This document shows positions 19,103 to 27,368 of a stretch of 64,000 bases of DNA, in pieces. Source of the DNA: Actinomycetospora chibensis (GTDB lineage Bacteria > Actinomycetota > Actinomycetes > Mycobacteriales > Pseudonocardiaceae); NCBI RefSeq assembly GCF_028737215.1, contig NZ_JAQZAM010000001.1, forward strand, positions 186,001 to 250,000. The letters run 5' to 3'. Each line of letters begins with the position of its first letter. Position 1 is the stretch's first letter. The translations under genes and the position numbers were made by a program. The notes under the pieces were generated by a model. It had not been told where the DNA came from, made no database searches, and saw only the letters and a list, made by a program, of their open reading frames with translations.

Positions 19103-20377
19103 ATGACGACGGCGGGGCCGCGCTCCCAGAGGCTGAAGGACCGCTTCTCCGGAGACGACGTGACCGACAAGCAGCCCCGCGGCCCTGAGGACGCGGAACA
19201 GCCATCGAGTGGTGGAGGAGTCAGCCGACCGCCAGGTGATGAGGTGGTACATCCGCGACCTGACACGGACCAGCCGGGCAGACCCGCGTCGCCGGACCGC
19301 TGTGCCATCGGCGAGCCCCCGTTGGTGAGGACCAACGGGCCATCGCTGGGCCGGGTGGCCGCCGTCGTCCTCGTCGGCGCTCTGGTCGTCGTCGGAGTCG
19401 TCGTTCTGGCCCTCCTGGCCTACCGCGCACGGCAGGCGCTGCTGCTCGCCTTCACCGGCTTCTTCCTGGCCGTGGGTTTCGAGCCGGGGGTCGGATGGCT
19501 GATCCGTCACGGGGTGCGGCGCGGGCTCGGGGTGGCACTGACCGCGCTGGGTCTGGTCGCGGTCGGGGCCGTGCTGACGGCGGTGCTGATCGTGCCCGGC
19601 CTCCGCCAGCTCAGAGCTCTCGTCCAGGAGGCTCCCCAGTTGCTGGACCGACTCTCCGAGAGGTTCGGTGGACCGGGGACGAGCGCCGGTGCGGCGCTGG
19701 CCGACCCCGTGACCTACGCACAGGTCTCCCAGGTGAGCGAGCAGCTCGGCCAGGTGCTGGTCTCGGCACTCACGGCCATGTTCAGCGCCCTGGGTCTGCT
19801 GCTGGGCGGAGCCGCGGCAGCGCTCACCACGCTGGTCCTGATGGTCTACTTCGGGCTCGCGATGCCCCGCATCCGAGCGAGCCTGGCTCGCCTGCTGGCC
19901 CGTTCGGATCGCGTCCAGACCCTCGACCGGGCGCTCGGCCGGGTCGGCGGCTACATCTCCGGTCAGATCCTCGTCTCGCTCATCGCCGGGGCGGTGTCGT
20001 TCGTCTTCTTCCTCGTTGCCGGGGTGCCCTATCCGGCGCTGCTCGCCGTTGTCGTCGCCCTGTTCGACGCGCTGCCCCAGATCGGCGCCTTCCTCGCCTC
20101 TCTCATCGGTACAGCAGTCGCCCTCTCGCAGAGCTTGGGACTCGCGGTCGCGACGCTCGCGTTCTTCTGCGCCTACCAGGCGGTCGAGAACTATCTGATC
20201 GCGCCGCGCGTCTTCTCCCGCACCATCGACATGTCCCCGCTCGCGGCACTCGTCGCGGTCCTGGTCGGTGGCTCGCTCGGCGGCTTGCTCGGTGCCCTCG
20301 TCGCCCTCCCCGTCACCGCCGCCGGCAAGATCGTCCTGGCGCATCTGCTGTTCGGGCGTCCCGACCTGACCACCTGA
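19103..20377 (+). CDS. AI-2E/PerM-family transporter
   Basis: A 424-residue membrane protein. After a hydrophilic N-terminus of about 85 residues, paired helices (VAAVVLVGALVVVGVVVLAL, LLLAFTGFFLAVGFEPGV) are followed by the family core: GGYISGQILVSLIAGAVSF, GVPYPALLAVVVALFDALPQ, IGAFLASLIGTAVAL and QAVENYLIAPRVFSRTIDMS. The family includes TqsA and PerM and exports small signals or ions; substrate unclear. The start is uncertain because several in-frame starts lie within the first 75 codons. It is convergent with the P-type ATPase gene. Confidence 0.88.
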   Translation: MTTAGPRSQRLKDRFSGDDVTDKQPRGPEDAEQPSSGGGVSRPPGDEVVHPRPDTDQPGRPASPDRCAIGEPPLVRTNGPSLGRVAAVVLVGALVVVGVVVLALLAYRARQALLLAFTGFFLAVGFEPGVGWLIRHGVRRGLGVALTALGLVAVGAVLTAVLIVPGLRQLRALVQEAPQLLDRLSERFGGPGTSAGAALADPVTYAQVSQVSEQLGQVLVSALTAMFSALGLLLGGAAAALTTLVLMVYFGLAMPRIRASLARLLARSDRVQTLDRALGRVGGYISGQILVSLIAGAVSFVFFLVAGVPYPALLAVVVALFDALPQIGAFLASLIGTAVALSQSLGLAVATLAFFCAYQAVENYLIAPRVFSRTIDMSPLAALVAVLVGGSLGGLLGALVALPVTAAGKIVLAHLLFGRPDLTT

Positions 20378-20561
20378 CGGCACGGACGCGACCCCACGCG
20401 AGGTGAGCAGCCCACGGGCGGCGCCGAGCGTGCCGCCCTGCGGCCGAGCGTGCCGCAGCTTCCATCCGTGCGATGGCCACCGCCGGCGCGGCCTTTCCTC
20501 CCATCAGCTCGCAGTGTTCTCGTCTCGTCCTTCTCGGTGGCTCTGCTGGAGTTCTCGGATG

Positions 20562-23354
20562 TCACCGGACGGTGAGCGCCCGGGCGGGGGTGACCGCCTT
20601 CCGCGCGTCGACTGGTGGCGGTTGCGGTGCTCGGCGTCGACGGATCCACTTGCCGGCTTCGACCACGACGGGGAGCACCAGTGCGAGGCCGATGCAGGCC
20701 AGCCATTGGGTGCCGGTCAGCGCTCGGGTCAGGAGGCTGCGCTGCAGGAAGGCGGTCTCGGTGGCCAGCACGAGGAGCACGACCGGAGCGACCGAGATGG
20801 CGACCGCCTGGAGGAGCGGCGGCGTGAGCCCGCTGGCCGGGTCGCGGCGGTTGGTCAGGGCGTTGAAGACGGTGCCGAGTCCCATCACCACGAAGGTCAT
20901 GGTCAGCGACGCGCTGGGCTGGTCCGGTCTGGGCTGGTCGGGGCCCGCGACGAGGGGCGTCAGCGCGGCGAGGAAGAAGACCACGGCATACAGGACCCAG
21001 AGCCCGACCGCGGTGCGGTTGGTGATCGGCACGTTCGGGTCCCGGGGTGGGCGGTGCATGACGTCGGGGTCGCCGGGATCCACGGCGATGACCACCACCC
21101 CGGCGACGGTGACGAAGAACAACAGGTAGAGCACCATCGAGGGGGTGAGCGCCACCCCCTGATTGATGTTGAACGCGGTCGCGGCGACGAACAGCATCAC
21201 CAGGGCGAGGAGTTGGGTCATCTGGTAGCGCACGTAGGCCACGACCTTGTCGTACACACGTCGGCCGATCTCAACCGCCTGGACGAGGGTGCCGAAGTTG
21301 TCGTCGGTGAGGATCATGCGGGCGGCCTGCTTCGAGACCTCGCTACCGCTGCCCATCGCCACGCCGATGTCGGCCTGCTTGAGCGCGGCGGCGTCGTTCA
21401 CCGCGTCACCGGTCATCGCGACGATCAGTCCCTGGTGCTGCATCGTGCGGGCCAGACGCAGCTTGTCCTCCGGTGCGACCCGACCGAAGACGTGCAGCCG
21501 CGGTAGCCGCCGGGTCAGCTCCTCGTCGGACAACGCCTGCAGCTCGCGACCGCTGATCGCCCCTGGTCCGAGTCCGAGCTGCTCGCCGATGGCCTCGGCG
21601 GTGACAGCGTGATCGCCAGTAATCATCCGGACGTCGATGCCGGCCCTCAGAGCGATGCGCACCGCGCTTCTCGCCTCGGCACGCAGGGGGTCGATGATCC
21701 CGGCGAGCCCCACGAAGGCCAGGTCCCGGGTCAGGATCATCGGGTCGGTCCTCATCGACGCGAGCTCGCTGTCCGCGACGAGCCGGGCGGCGAACGCGAG
21801 CACCCGCAGGCCGCTGCTCCCCATCCGCTCGTTGGCGGCCTCGATGTCCGCCCGGACCTCCTCGACGGACACCTGCGAACCGCTCAGCGGACCGCCGGCG
21901 TGGCTGCACCGTGCCAGCACGACGTCCGGGGCGCCCTTGACCAATTCGATGACGCGGTCGATCCCGTCGGCGGTGAAGCGGTGGAAGGTGGCCATGAACT
22001 TGTACTCGGAGTCGAAAGGCACCTCGGCGATGCGCGGATAGGTCCGACGGGTCTCCTCGGCATCGACGCCGAGCTTGGCGGCGAGCACGACCAGCGCAGC
22101 CTCGGTGGGGTCGCCGATGACATCACCGTCGTCGCCGACCGTGGCGTCGGTGTCCAGGGCCAGACCCAGCGCCAGCCGTGTGAAGTCGGGCGTGCCAGCA
22201 CCGGCGACACCCCTGATCGCTCCGGACTTGCGGTAGCCCTCGCCGTCGACCGCGAACCAGGCGCCCCCGGTGTACAAGGTCGAGACCATCATCTCGTTCA
22301 TCGTCAGGGTGCCGGTCTTGTCGGTGTTGACGGCGCTGGTCGAGCCCAGGGTCTCCACGTCGGTGAGGTTCTTGACGATCGCCTTCGCCTGGGCGAGCTG
22401 CTTCGCACCGGACGACAGCAAGGCCGAGACGAACGCCGGCATCCCGGTGGGGATCGCGGAGATCGCCATCGCGGTCCCCAGCAGCAACAGCTGGTCCAGG
22501 GCCGTCCCGCGGAGCGCGCCGACGACCACGATCAGCGCCACGGCGATCCATGCGACGAGACCGAGGACCTTGGTCAGCGACCCGAGCTCGATCTGCATCG
22601 GTGATCGGGTGCGGGTCACCGAGGTCAACATGGAGGCGATCTGACCCATCTGGGTCTGCATCCCGGTCTCTGTCGCGACCAGCCTCGCGGTACCTCTGGT
22701 CACCGAGGTGTTCTGGAACAGCACGTTCGCCCTGTCGCCGACCGCGACGTCCTGGTCGGGAAGGGTGCCGGCGGCCTTGGCCACGGGCGCGCTCTCCCCG
22801 GTGAGCGCGGCCTCTTGGACCTCCAGGGACGACGATCGGACGATCCGCCCGTCGACCGGGACGATGTCGCCGGCCTCGAGCGCGACGATGTCGCCGGGGA
22901 CGAGCTCGGACGCCGGGACCTGGACGACCTCGCCGTCGCGGAGCGCCCTCGCCCGGGGCACCTGCAACGTCGAGAGTGCGTCGACGCTCGCCCTGGCCTT
23001 CAGTTCCTGCCGGGCTCCGAGGACGACATTGACGACCACCAGCGAGCCCACGATGGCCGCGGTCGAGAGCTCCCCGATGAGAACGCTCACCGCGACCACC
23101 GCGACCAGCATGAGATTCATCGGGTCGCGGAGCTGCTGCAGGGATACCGCCCACACCGACGGCGGCTTCTCGGCAGCGATCTGGTTCGGTCCGTACCGGG
23201 ACAGACGAGCCCCCGCGTCGGCCTGGGTCAAGCCGTGCTCGACGTCGCTGCCCATGGCATCGATCACGCGGTCGGGGTCCTGAGCGAACCAACGCTCGAC
23301 CGGCACCGTTGCTGCGGATCCGCTCTCCGGAACAGCGTGCGTCTTGCGGACCAT
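20562..23354 (-). CDS. P2-like P-type cation ATPase with altered ion-binding motif
   Basis: A 930-residue P-type ATPase with the P2 (SERCA-like) layout: N-terminal cation-ATPase domain (GLTQADAGARLSRYGPNQIA), TGES at 185-188 in the actuator, and phosphorylation site DKTGTLT with Asp at about 345. KGAPD lies in the nucleotide domain, and the C-terminal helices carry a cation-ATPase C domain. Two landmarks differ from canonical P2 pumps. The M4 motif PEGLP is IPTGMP (301-306), losing the ion-coordinating Glu, and the hinge TGDGVNDAPALK is TGDAVNDAAALK. The ion is therefore unknown. ATG 23354 has GGGAG 8 nt upstream. The upstream neighbour is a SpoIIAA-like gene. Confidence 0.92.
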   Translation of the reverse strand: MVRKTHAVPESGSAATVPVERWFAQDPDRVIDAMGSDVEHGLTQADAGARLSRYGPNQIAAEKPPSVWAVSLQQLRDPMNLMLVAVVAVSVLIGELSTAAIVGSLVVVNVVLGARQELKARASVDALSTLQVPRARALRDGEVVQVPASELVPGDIVALEAGDIVPVDGRIVRSSSLEVQEAALTGESAPVAKAAGTLPDQDVAVGDRANVLFQNTSVTRGTARLVATETGMQTQMGQIASMLTSVTRTRSPMQIELGSLTKVLGLVAWIAVALIVVVGALRGTALDQLLLLGTAMAISAIPTGMPAFVSALLSSGAKQLAQAKAIVKNLTDVETLGSTSAVNTDKTGTLTMNEMMVSTLYTGGAWFAVDGEGYRKSGAIRGVAGAGTPDFTRLALGLALDTDATVGDDGDVIGDPTEAALVVLAAKLGVDAEETRRTYPRIAEVPFDSEYKFMATFHRFTADGIDRVIELVKGAPDVVLARCSHAGGPLSGSQVSVEEVRADIEAANERMGSSGLRVLAFAARLVADSELASMRTDPMILTRDLAFVGLAGIIDPLRAEARSAVRIALRAGIDVRMITGDHAVTAEAIGEQLGLGPGAISGRELQALSDEELTRRLPRLHVFGRVAPEDKLRLARTMQHQGLIVAMTGDAVNDAAALKQADIGVAMGSGSEVSKQAARMILTDDNFGTLVQAVEIGRRVYDKVVAYVRYQMTQLLALVMLFVAATAFNINQGVALTPSMVLYLLFFVTVAGVVVIAVDPGDPDVMHRPPRDPNVPITNRTAVGLWVLYAVVFFLAALTPLVAGPDQPRPDQPSASLTMTFVVMGLGTVFNALTNRRDPASGLTPPLLQAVAISVAPVVLLVLATETAFLQRSLLTRALTGTQWLACIGLALVLPVVVEAGKWIRRRRAPQPPPVDARKAVTPARALTVR

Positions 23355-23465
23355 CGAGCGTCTCCCGTCGCTGCTTAGCCGGTCGGAGCTGCCGGACCGG
23401 CTCCGAGAGACGCCGCGGGGCCGCTGACGTGGGACCACCCGACGTCGCTGACGCGCCGGCGAAGA

Positions 23466-23846
23466 TCACGCATCGTGCTCTCGTCCGCCGGCCACCCACG
23501 CCTTGGCCTGCGGGAGCTCGGCGAGCGGGAACGCTCGTAGCTGTCCCGGCACGAGGGCGGAGAACAGGCGGAGCGCCGGCCTGAGCCAGTCCTGGTCGCT
23601 GACGACGGCGACGCGCTCATAGGACGACGCGTGGCGCGCCGCGAACTTCAGCTCCTCGGCCAGCGCGTCACCCTCGTACTCGAGCAGCTCGGAACCGAGG
23701 ACGTAGAGCAAGCGGATCGTCCTCCCGGCGGCGATCTCCCCACGGAGGACGGGCTCGACGGCTTCTTCGAAGTCGTCGTCGTCGAACTTGCCCACCACCT
23801 CGAAACCGATCGCTCCCGGCGGCATGTCCGCTATCGGCTTGAGCAT
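23466..23846 (-). CDS. SpoIIAA-like STAS/SEC14 protein
   Basis: A 126-residue single-domain protein of the SpoIIAA-like (DUF3478) family: MLKPIADMPPGAIGFEVVGK, FDDDDFEEAVEPVL, LLYVLGSELLEYEGDALAEE and YERVAVVSDQDWLRPALRLF. These proteins have a STAS/CRAL-TRIO-like fold and are thought to bind lipids or act at the membrane; the role is not settled. The phosphorylatable Ser region of true anti-sigma antagonists is not apparent. It is upstream of the P-type ATPase on the same strand with a 111-bp gap. A tandem version lies at 56795. Confidence 0.85.
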   Translation of the reverse strand: MLKPIADMPPGAIGFEVVGKFDDDDFEEAVEPVLRGEIAAGRTIRLLYVLGSELLEYEGDALAEELKFAARHASSYERVAVVSDQDWLRPALRLFSALVPGQLRAFPLAELPQAKAWVAGGREHDA

Positions 23847-23896
23847 CGCTCTCCTTCACCCGGCGATCGTGTCGGCACGCCATGGCCTTACTGAGG

Positions 23897-24175
23897 TCAG
23901 CCGACCACCTTGAGGCCGGTGCCGATCTCACTGACCACGCGGTTGTCGCGGTTGCGGGCCATGATGTGGCCCAGCCCGAGCACGCCCGCGACGGCCCAGG
24001 GGACGACGTCGAACGCAGCGAGGGCGCTGACCGTGATCAGGTAGCTGAGACTGCCGGTCAGCGGCCAGCCCACCGGGCCGACGTACGGAATATCGATGTG
24101 CCATTCCCAGCCGGCGGGCTCGTCCCGTTCGTCGGTCGAGGCCAGCGGACCCGCTGGATCGTCGTCGGGCGTCAT
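23897..24175 (-). CDS. Small two-helix membrane protein
   Basis: A 92-residue protein of unknown function. An acidic N-terminus (MTPDDDPAGPLASTDERDEP) is followed by two short hydrophobic segments around GWPLTGSLSYLITVSALAAF and VVPWAVAGVLGLGHIMARNR. ATG 24175 has GGGAG 7 nt upstream, better than the longer in-frame start at 24229. It lies just upstream of the SpoIIAA-like gene, 50 bp away, and may be cotranscribed with it and the P-type ATPase. Confidence 0.65.
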   Translation of the reverse strand: MTPDDDPAGPLASTDERDEPAGWEWHIDIPYVGPVGWPLTGSLSYLITVSALAAFDVVPWAVAGVLGLGHIMARNRDNRVVSEIGTGLKVVG

Positions 24176-24482
24176 CGGTCGCTCCCACGTGCTCGGGTCT
24201 CGGTGCGCACACCGTGCCCCGACCGGCACCGGACCGCCTCATCCGAGATGGGTGATCTCGGAGCGCCTCTCGGCTCCATCCCCGCCGCGGGCGAGTGAGT
24301 CTCCGGGTGCCGGCTGATCGAACCTGGGTACGGTCGGGATTTCTGATCGCGGTCGGGACACGCCGTCCATCGAGCGTCGCGATCGATCCGCTACCCGATG
24401 AGCTGGGTTTCGACGGTGCCACGATTTCCCGACGTGGTGGCTCGGGGTTCGGTCGCACGCCCCAGGAGCCGATCATCCGGCG
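24176..24482. other. Intergenic region, no gene recognised
   Basis: Both flanking genes are on the minus strand, so this probably holds the promoter of the 23.9-kb gene group. I see no reading frame with recognisable protein sequence and no clear repeat. Confidence 0.4.
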
Positions 24483-25010
24483 TCAGTGGAGCTGGGCCTT
24501 GAGCACGATGATCCCGACGCCGAGCACGACCGACGCGGCCACCGAGCCGACACGAAACAGGGGCGATCGGTGTGAGCCCCGGGCTTCGATCACGCTGACG
24601 GCCACCAACGTCAGGACTCCCAACCACAGGGCGACGTCGATGGCGGTCGGCACCGTGGTTCCGAGGACGTCGGCGATCAGGAGGAAGGCGCCGGCGAGGA
24701 CCCCGGGCGCGGCGGCCATCGAGCAGGCGCTCAGCTCGTGGCGGACCTCGGCGGCCGGCAGCGCACGGACCGAGGCCAGGGCCATCGAGAAGAGGCCCGC
24801 GTAAGCCTCACCGAAGAAGATCACGAGTCCGGTCCCGACGACCGTCAAAACCGCCTTCGTCAGGGTCGTCTCGTGGTCTCCGAGGTAGGCCAGGACCGAC
24901 ATGGCGAAGATCGACCCGGTGAGGGTCGCGCGGAGCTTCGCCCGGGTGTGGGGGCCGAGATCGCCGTGGCCCCCCGTCGCGGTGCCCGATCCCTCCGGTG
25001 CGACTGCCAT
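24483..25010 (-). CDS. Integral membrane protein of unknown family
   Basis: A 175-residue protein with about five predicted membrane helices: TLTGSIFAMSVLAYLGDHET, VVGTGLVIFFGEAYAGLFSM, GVLAGAFLLIADVLGTTVPT, ALWLGVLTLVAVSVIEARG and VGSVAASVVLGVGIIVLKAQ. ATG 25010 has GGGAGGAG 5 nt upstream. I do not recognise the family. An in-membrane Glu (FFGEAYAG) and His (AYLGDHETT) suggest a transport or sensing role, but this is only a guess. Confidence 0.72.
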   Translation of the reverse strand: MAVAPEGSGTATGGHGDLGPHTRAKLRATLTGSIFAMSVLAYLGDHETTLTKAVLTVVGTGLVIFFGEAYAGLFSMALASVRALPAAEVRHELSACSMAAAPGVLAGAFLLIADVLGTTVPTAIDVALWLGVLTLVAVSVIEARGSHRSPLFRVGSVAASVVLGVGIIVLKAQLH

Positions 25011-25242
25011 CGGTGCTCCTCCCACCTTCGTCTCGCTCGGTGCCCGGTCCGTCAGACGAAGGCCTGCCGGATGGCCGCGCACGTCGAGCCCGGGTGCGGT
25101 GCACCGCGATGCCGATCCGCTCCCGGGGGCGGCCGGGTCCCGCGGTGGGCGTCACGTCGATCAGCATGCGCCGGTCGGGGCCCGCCCGACCTCCCCCGCG
25201 ATGTATGAGACCCAGGGGTCGTGGAGCGCCGACAGCTCGCCC

Positions 25243-26625
25243 TTACTCGACGCCGTGCGTCCTGCGCGACGGATACCCGGCCACTCGACGGAACAGCTCG
25301 ACCGACGCCGCGCCGGGTCTCGGGAGTGGCGCGCCAGCCGTCGGTGCGCGGGATGCCCGCGGAACCCGGACGCGGAGGGCGGCGGCCGTCGACCGGAAAC
25401 GCAGGGGCGGTGCGAGCCTCAGCGCCTCCCCGTCGACCCCCACCGCGAGGAGCTCGTCCCCGGAGTCGACCACGAGCTCCGGCGTGCTCCACTGCCGGAA
25501 TCCCCGGTGACGGCTGAGGTTGCCGCGAGCCTCGGCCGCGAGCAGGGCAGGCACGTCGGTGGTGCTGTCGAGGGTGAGCGTGACGACCCCGAGCACCCCC
25601 TCGTCGAGGCGTGCCCTCGTGCCGAAGCCGCTGAACCGTTGGACGCGGTAGACGTTGTTCGAGACCAGGAGCAGGTCGGTGTCGATCTGCCGGTCGGGCT
25701 CCTCGGGGTCGAGACGCAGGCCGAGCCCGCGGGCGTCCGGTCCGAGCAGGTCCGGCAGCATCTGCGCCGCTGTGCGGACCTTCGCGTTCCGGTACCCGTC
25801 AGTCTGGACGACCGTGGCGTAGATCCCCAGCGAGACGTTGTTGACGAAGACCCGGTCGTTCACCCAGGCGAGGTCGACACGCCCTTCGGCAGCGTCGCCG
25901 AAGGCGTCGAGGGCGCTGACCACGTCATCGCGGTCGAGCCCGAGGTCCAGCGCGAAGTGGTTCCGGGTCCCGGCGGGGACACAGACCATCGCCACCCCGT
26001 GCCTCTGGGCCACCTCGGCGACCAGGGCCTGCGAGCCGTCGCCGCCGGCCATGCCGAGCACGTCGGCACCCTGGGCAACAGCTCGCTCGGCCAGCGCTCG
26101 CAGGTCGTCGCCCGGGTGCAGCAGGATCGGCGTGATGCCCCTGGCGCGGGCTTCGTTCTCGAGGTCGAACCGGACGACCCGGCCTCCCCCGGAGCGGGGG
26201 TTCATCAGCAGCACCCCGTGTGCGGCCGGTCCGACCGGCCCGGTCGCGAAGGAGGGCGCCTGCTCGACGTCGTGCAGCGCCACTCGGGCTGCGGCCAGCG
26301 AGGTCAGCACCAGCACGATCACCCCGAGGACCCGCCACAGGGCGTGGAGGTCGAACAGGAGTACCGCGCTGATCAAGGCGCCGGCGGCGATCGCGCCGGC
26401 GACGTTCCGCCGGACCCCGCGATGGACCATCGCGTCCCACCCGGCCAGGAGCGCGAGGACGACCGCCGCCAGGACCAGCGGGAGCCTCACCGGTTCACGG
26501 ACGAGACCGGCCACGACGATCGCCGCGGCCCCCAGCGCGGCGGCCAACGATGCTCCGGCGGCGCATCGCGTCCGCAGAGGGACCACATCCGATCGCGCGG
26601 TCAGGGGCTCCCCCGTACCGCCCAT
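25243..26625 (-). CDS. Membrane-anchored diacylglycerol kinase-like lipid kinase
   Basis: A protein of about 460 residues. Four hydrophobic helices occupy the first ~130 residues, then a DAGK catalytic domain: HGVLLMNPRSGGGRVVRFDL, GMAGGDGSQALVAEV (the GGDG phosphate-binding motif), VCVPAGTRNHFALDLGLDRD and a C-terminal beta-domain around FVNNVSLGIYA. Bacterial members phosphorylate diacylglycerol or related lipids. ATG 26625 is my choice; a start at 26751 would add 42 hydrophilic residues. The N-terminal membrane module makes it longer than the usual ~300-residue enzymes. A weak match to the DosR-like palindrome lies at 26642-26656. Confidence 0.85.
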   Translation of the reverse strand: MGGTGEPLTARSDVVPLRTRCAAGASLAAALGAAAIVVAGLVREPVRLPLVLAAVVLALLAGWDAMVHRGVRRNVAGAIAAGALISAVLLFDLHALWRVLGVIVLVLTSLAAARVALHDVEQAPSFATGPVGPAAHGVLLMNPRSGGGRVVRFDLENEARARGITPILLHPGDDLRALAERAVAQGADVLGMAGGDGSQALVAEVAQRHGVAMVCVPAGTRNHFALDLGLDRDDVVSALDAFGDAAEGRVDLAWVNDRVFVNNVSLGIYATVVQTDGYRNAKVRTAAQMLPDLLGPDARGLGLRLDPEEPDRQIDTDLLLVSNNVYRVQRFSGFGTRARLDEGVLGVVTLTLDSTTDVPALLAAEARGNLSRHRGFRQWSTPELVVDSGDELLAVGVDGEALRLAPPLRFRSTAAALRVRVPRASRAPTAGAPLPRPGAASVELFRRVAGYPSRRTHGVE

Positions 26626-26879
26626 CCGTGGTCGTCCCCTCGGGTCGTCCGGTCTTTCCACCTGACTCGAGAGGCTCGCGCCTTCCCGGTCCCGGCCAGG
26701 ATCGCGGGAACCGAACGGTATGGGCTCGCCCGAAGAAGATGAGGCGGACATCCGCCTCGTCGGTGCCGGGCCCGGTCAGCGGCCGGGGACGTCATCCGGC
26801 GCGGGTGACGCGTCGAGCGCGGATCGGCGGGACTCTGACGACCCCGATGGCATGCGTCCGCAGGTTCGAGGAGACGACG

Positions 26880-27344
26880 ATGACCGACCAGCAGACCCCG
26901 CCGGGACGATCGACGTACTCCCGCGCCGCGCACGGCAGGTCCCCGTCCGGACTCTCGGACGCATGGACCGGCTGGGTCCACTTCGGCGGCGTCCTCATGA
27001 TCGTGGTCGGCGCGTTCGCCGTCATCGAGGGCGTCATCGCCCTCCTCCTGCCCACGACCTACCTGGCCACCAACGAGCTCGTGCTGACCGTCACCTTCGC
27101 CGGCTGGGGCTGGCTCCACATCGTTCTCGGTGCCCTCGTCCTGGCCGTCGGAGCGAGCCTCGTGCGCGAGGAGGTGCCCTCCTGGGCGCGCGGCACCGCC
27201 ATCGTGCTGGTCGCACTCAGCACCGTCGTCCAGCTCGCGTGGCTGCCCGCCTACCCGATCTGGTCCGTCGTGATGATCGTGCTCGACGTACTGATCATCG
27301 GCGCACTCGCCGCGACCGGGGACCCGGCCGCCCGGTCACGCTGA
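26880..27344 (+). CDS. DUF7144 family membrane protein (paralogue 2)
   Basis: A 154-residue four-helix protein: GWVHFGGVLMIVVGAFAVIE, GWGWLHIVLGALVLAVGASL, SWARGTAIVLVALSTVVQLA and AYPIWSVVMIVLDVLIIGAL. The N-terminus MTDQQTPPGRS is nearly identical to MTEQQTPSSS in paralogue 4. ATG 26880 follows GAGGAGACGACG. It is 24 bp upstream of the Abhydrolase_9 gene, so the two are probably one transcript. Confidence 0.88.
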   Translation: MTDQQTPPGRSTYSRAAHGRSPSGLSDAWTGWVHFGGVLMIVVGAFAVIEGVIALLLPTTYLATNELVLTVTFAGWGWLHIVLGALVLAVGASLVREEVPSWARGTAIVLVALSTVVQLAWLPAYPIWSVVMIVLDVLIIGALAATGDPAARSR

Positions 27345-27368
27345 GGCCGGGCCACGACGAAGGATGCC

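Noticed and set aside
18743-20383. Long frame antisense to the AI-2E transporter
   Set aside because: Asp/Glu/Arg/Gln-rich, no family; codon shadow of the transporter.
20427-20460. Direct repeat CCGAGCGTGCCGC between the AI-2E and P-ATPase genes
   Set aside because: Two short copies in a 184-bp convergent gap; too short and simple to interpret beyond chance in GC-rich DNA.
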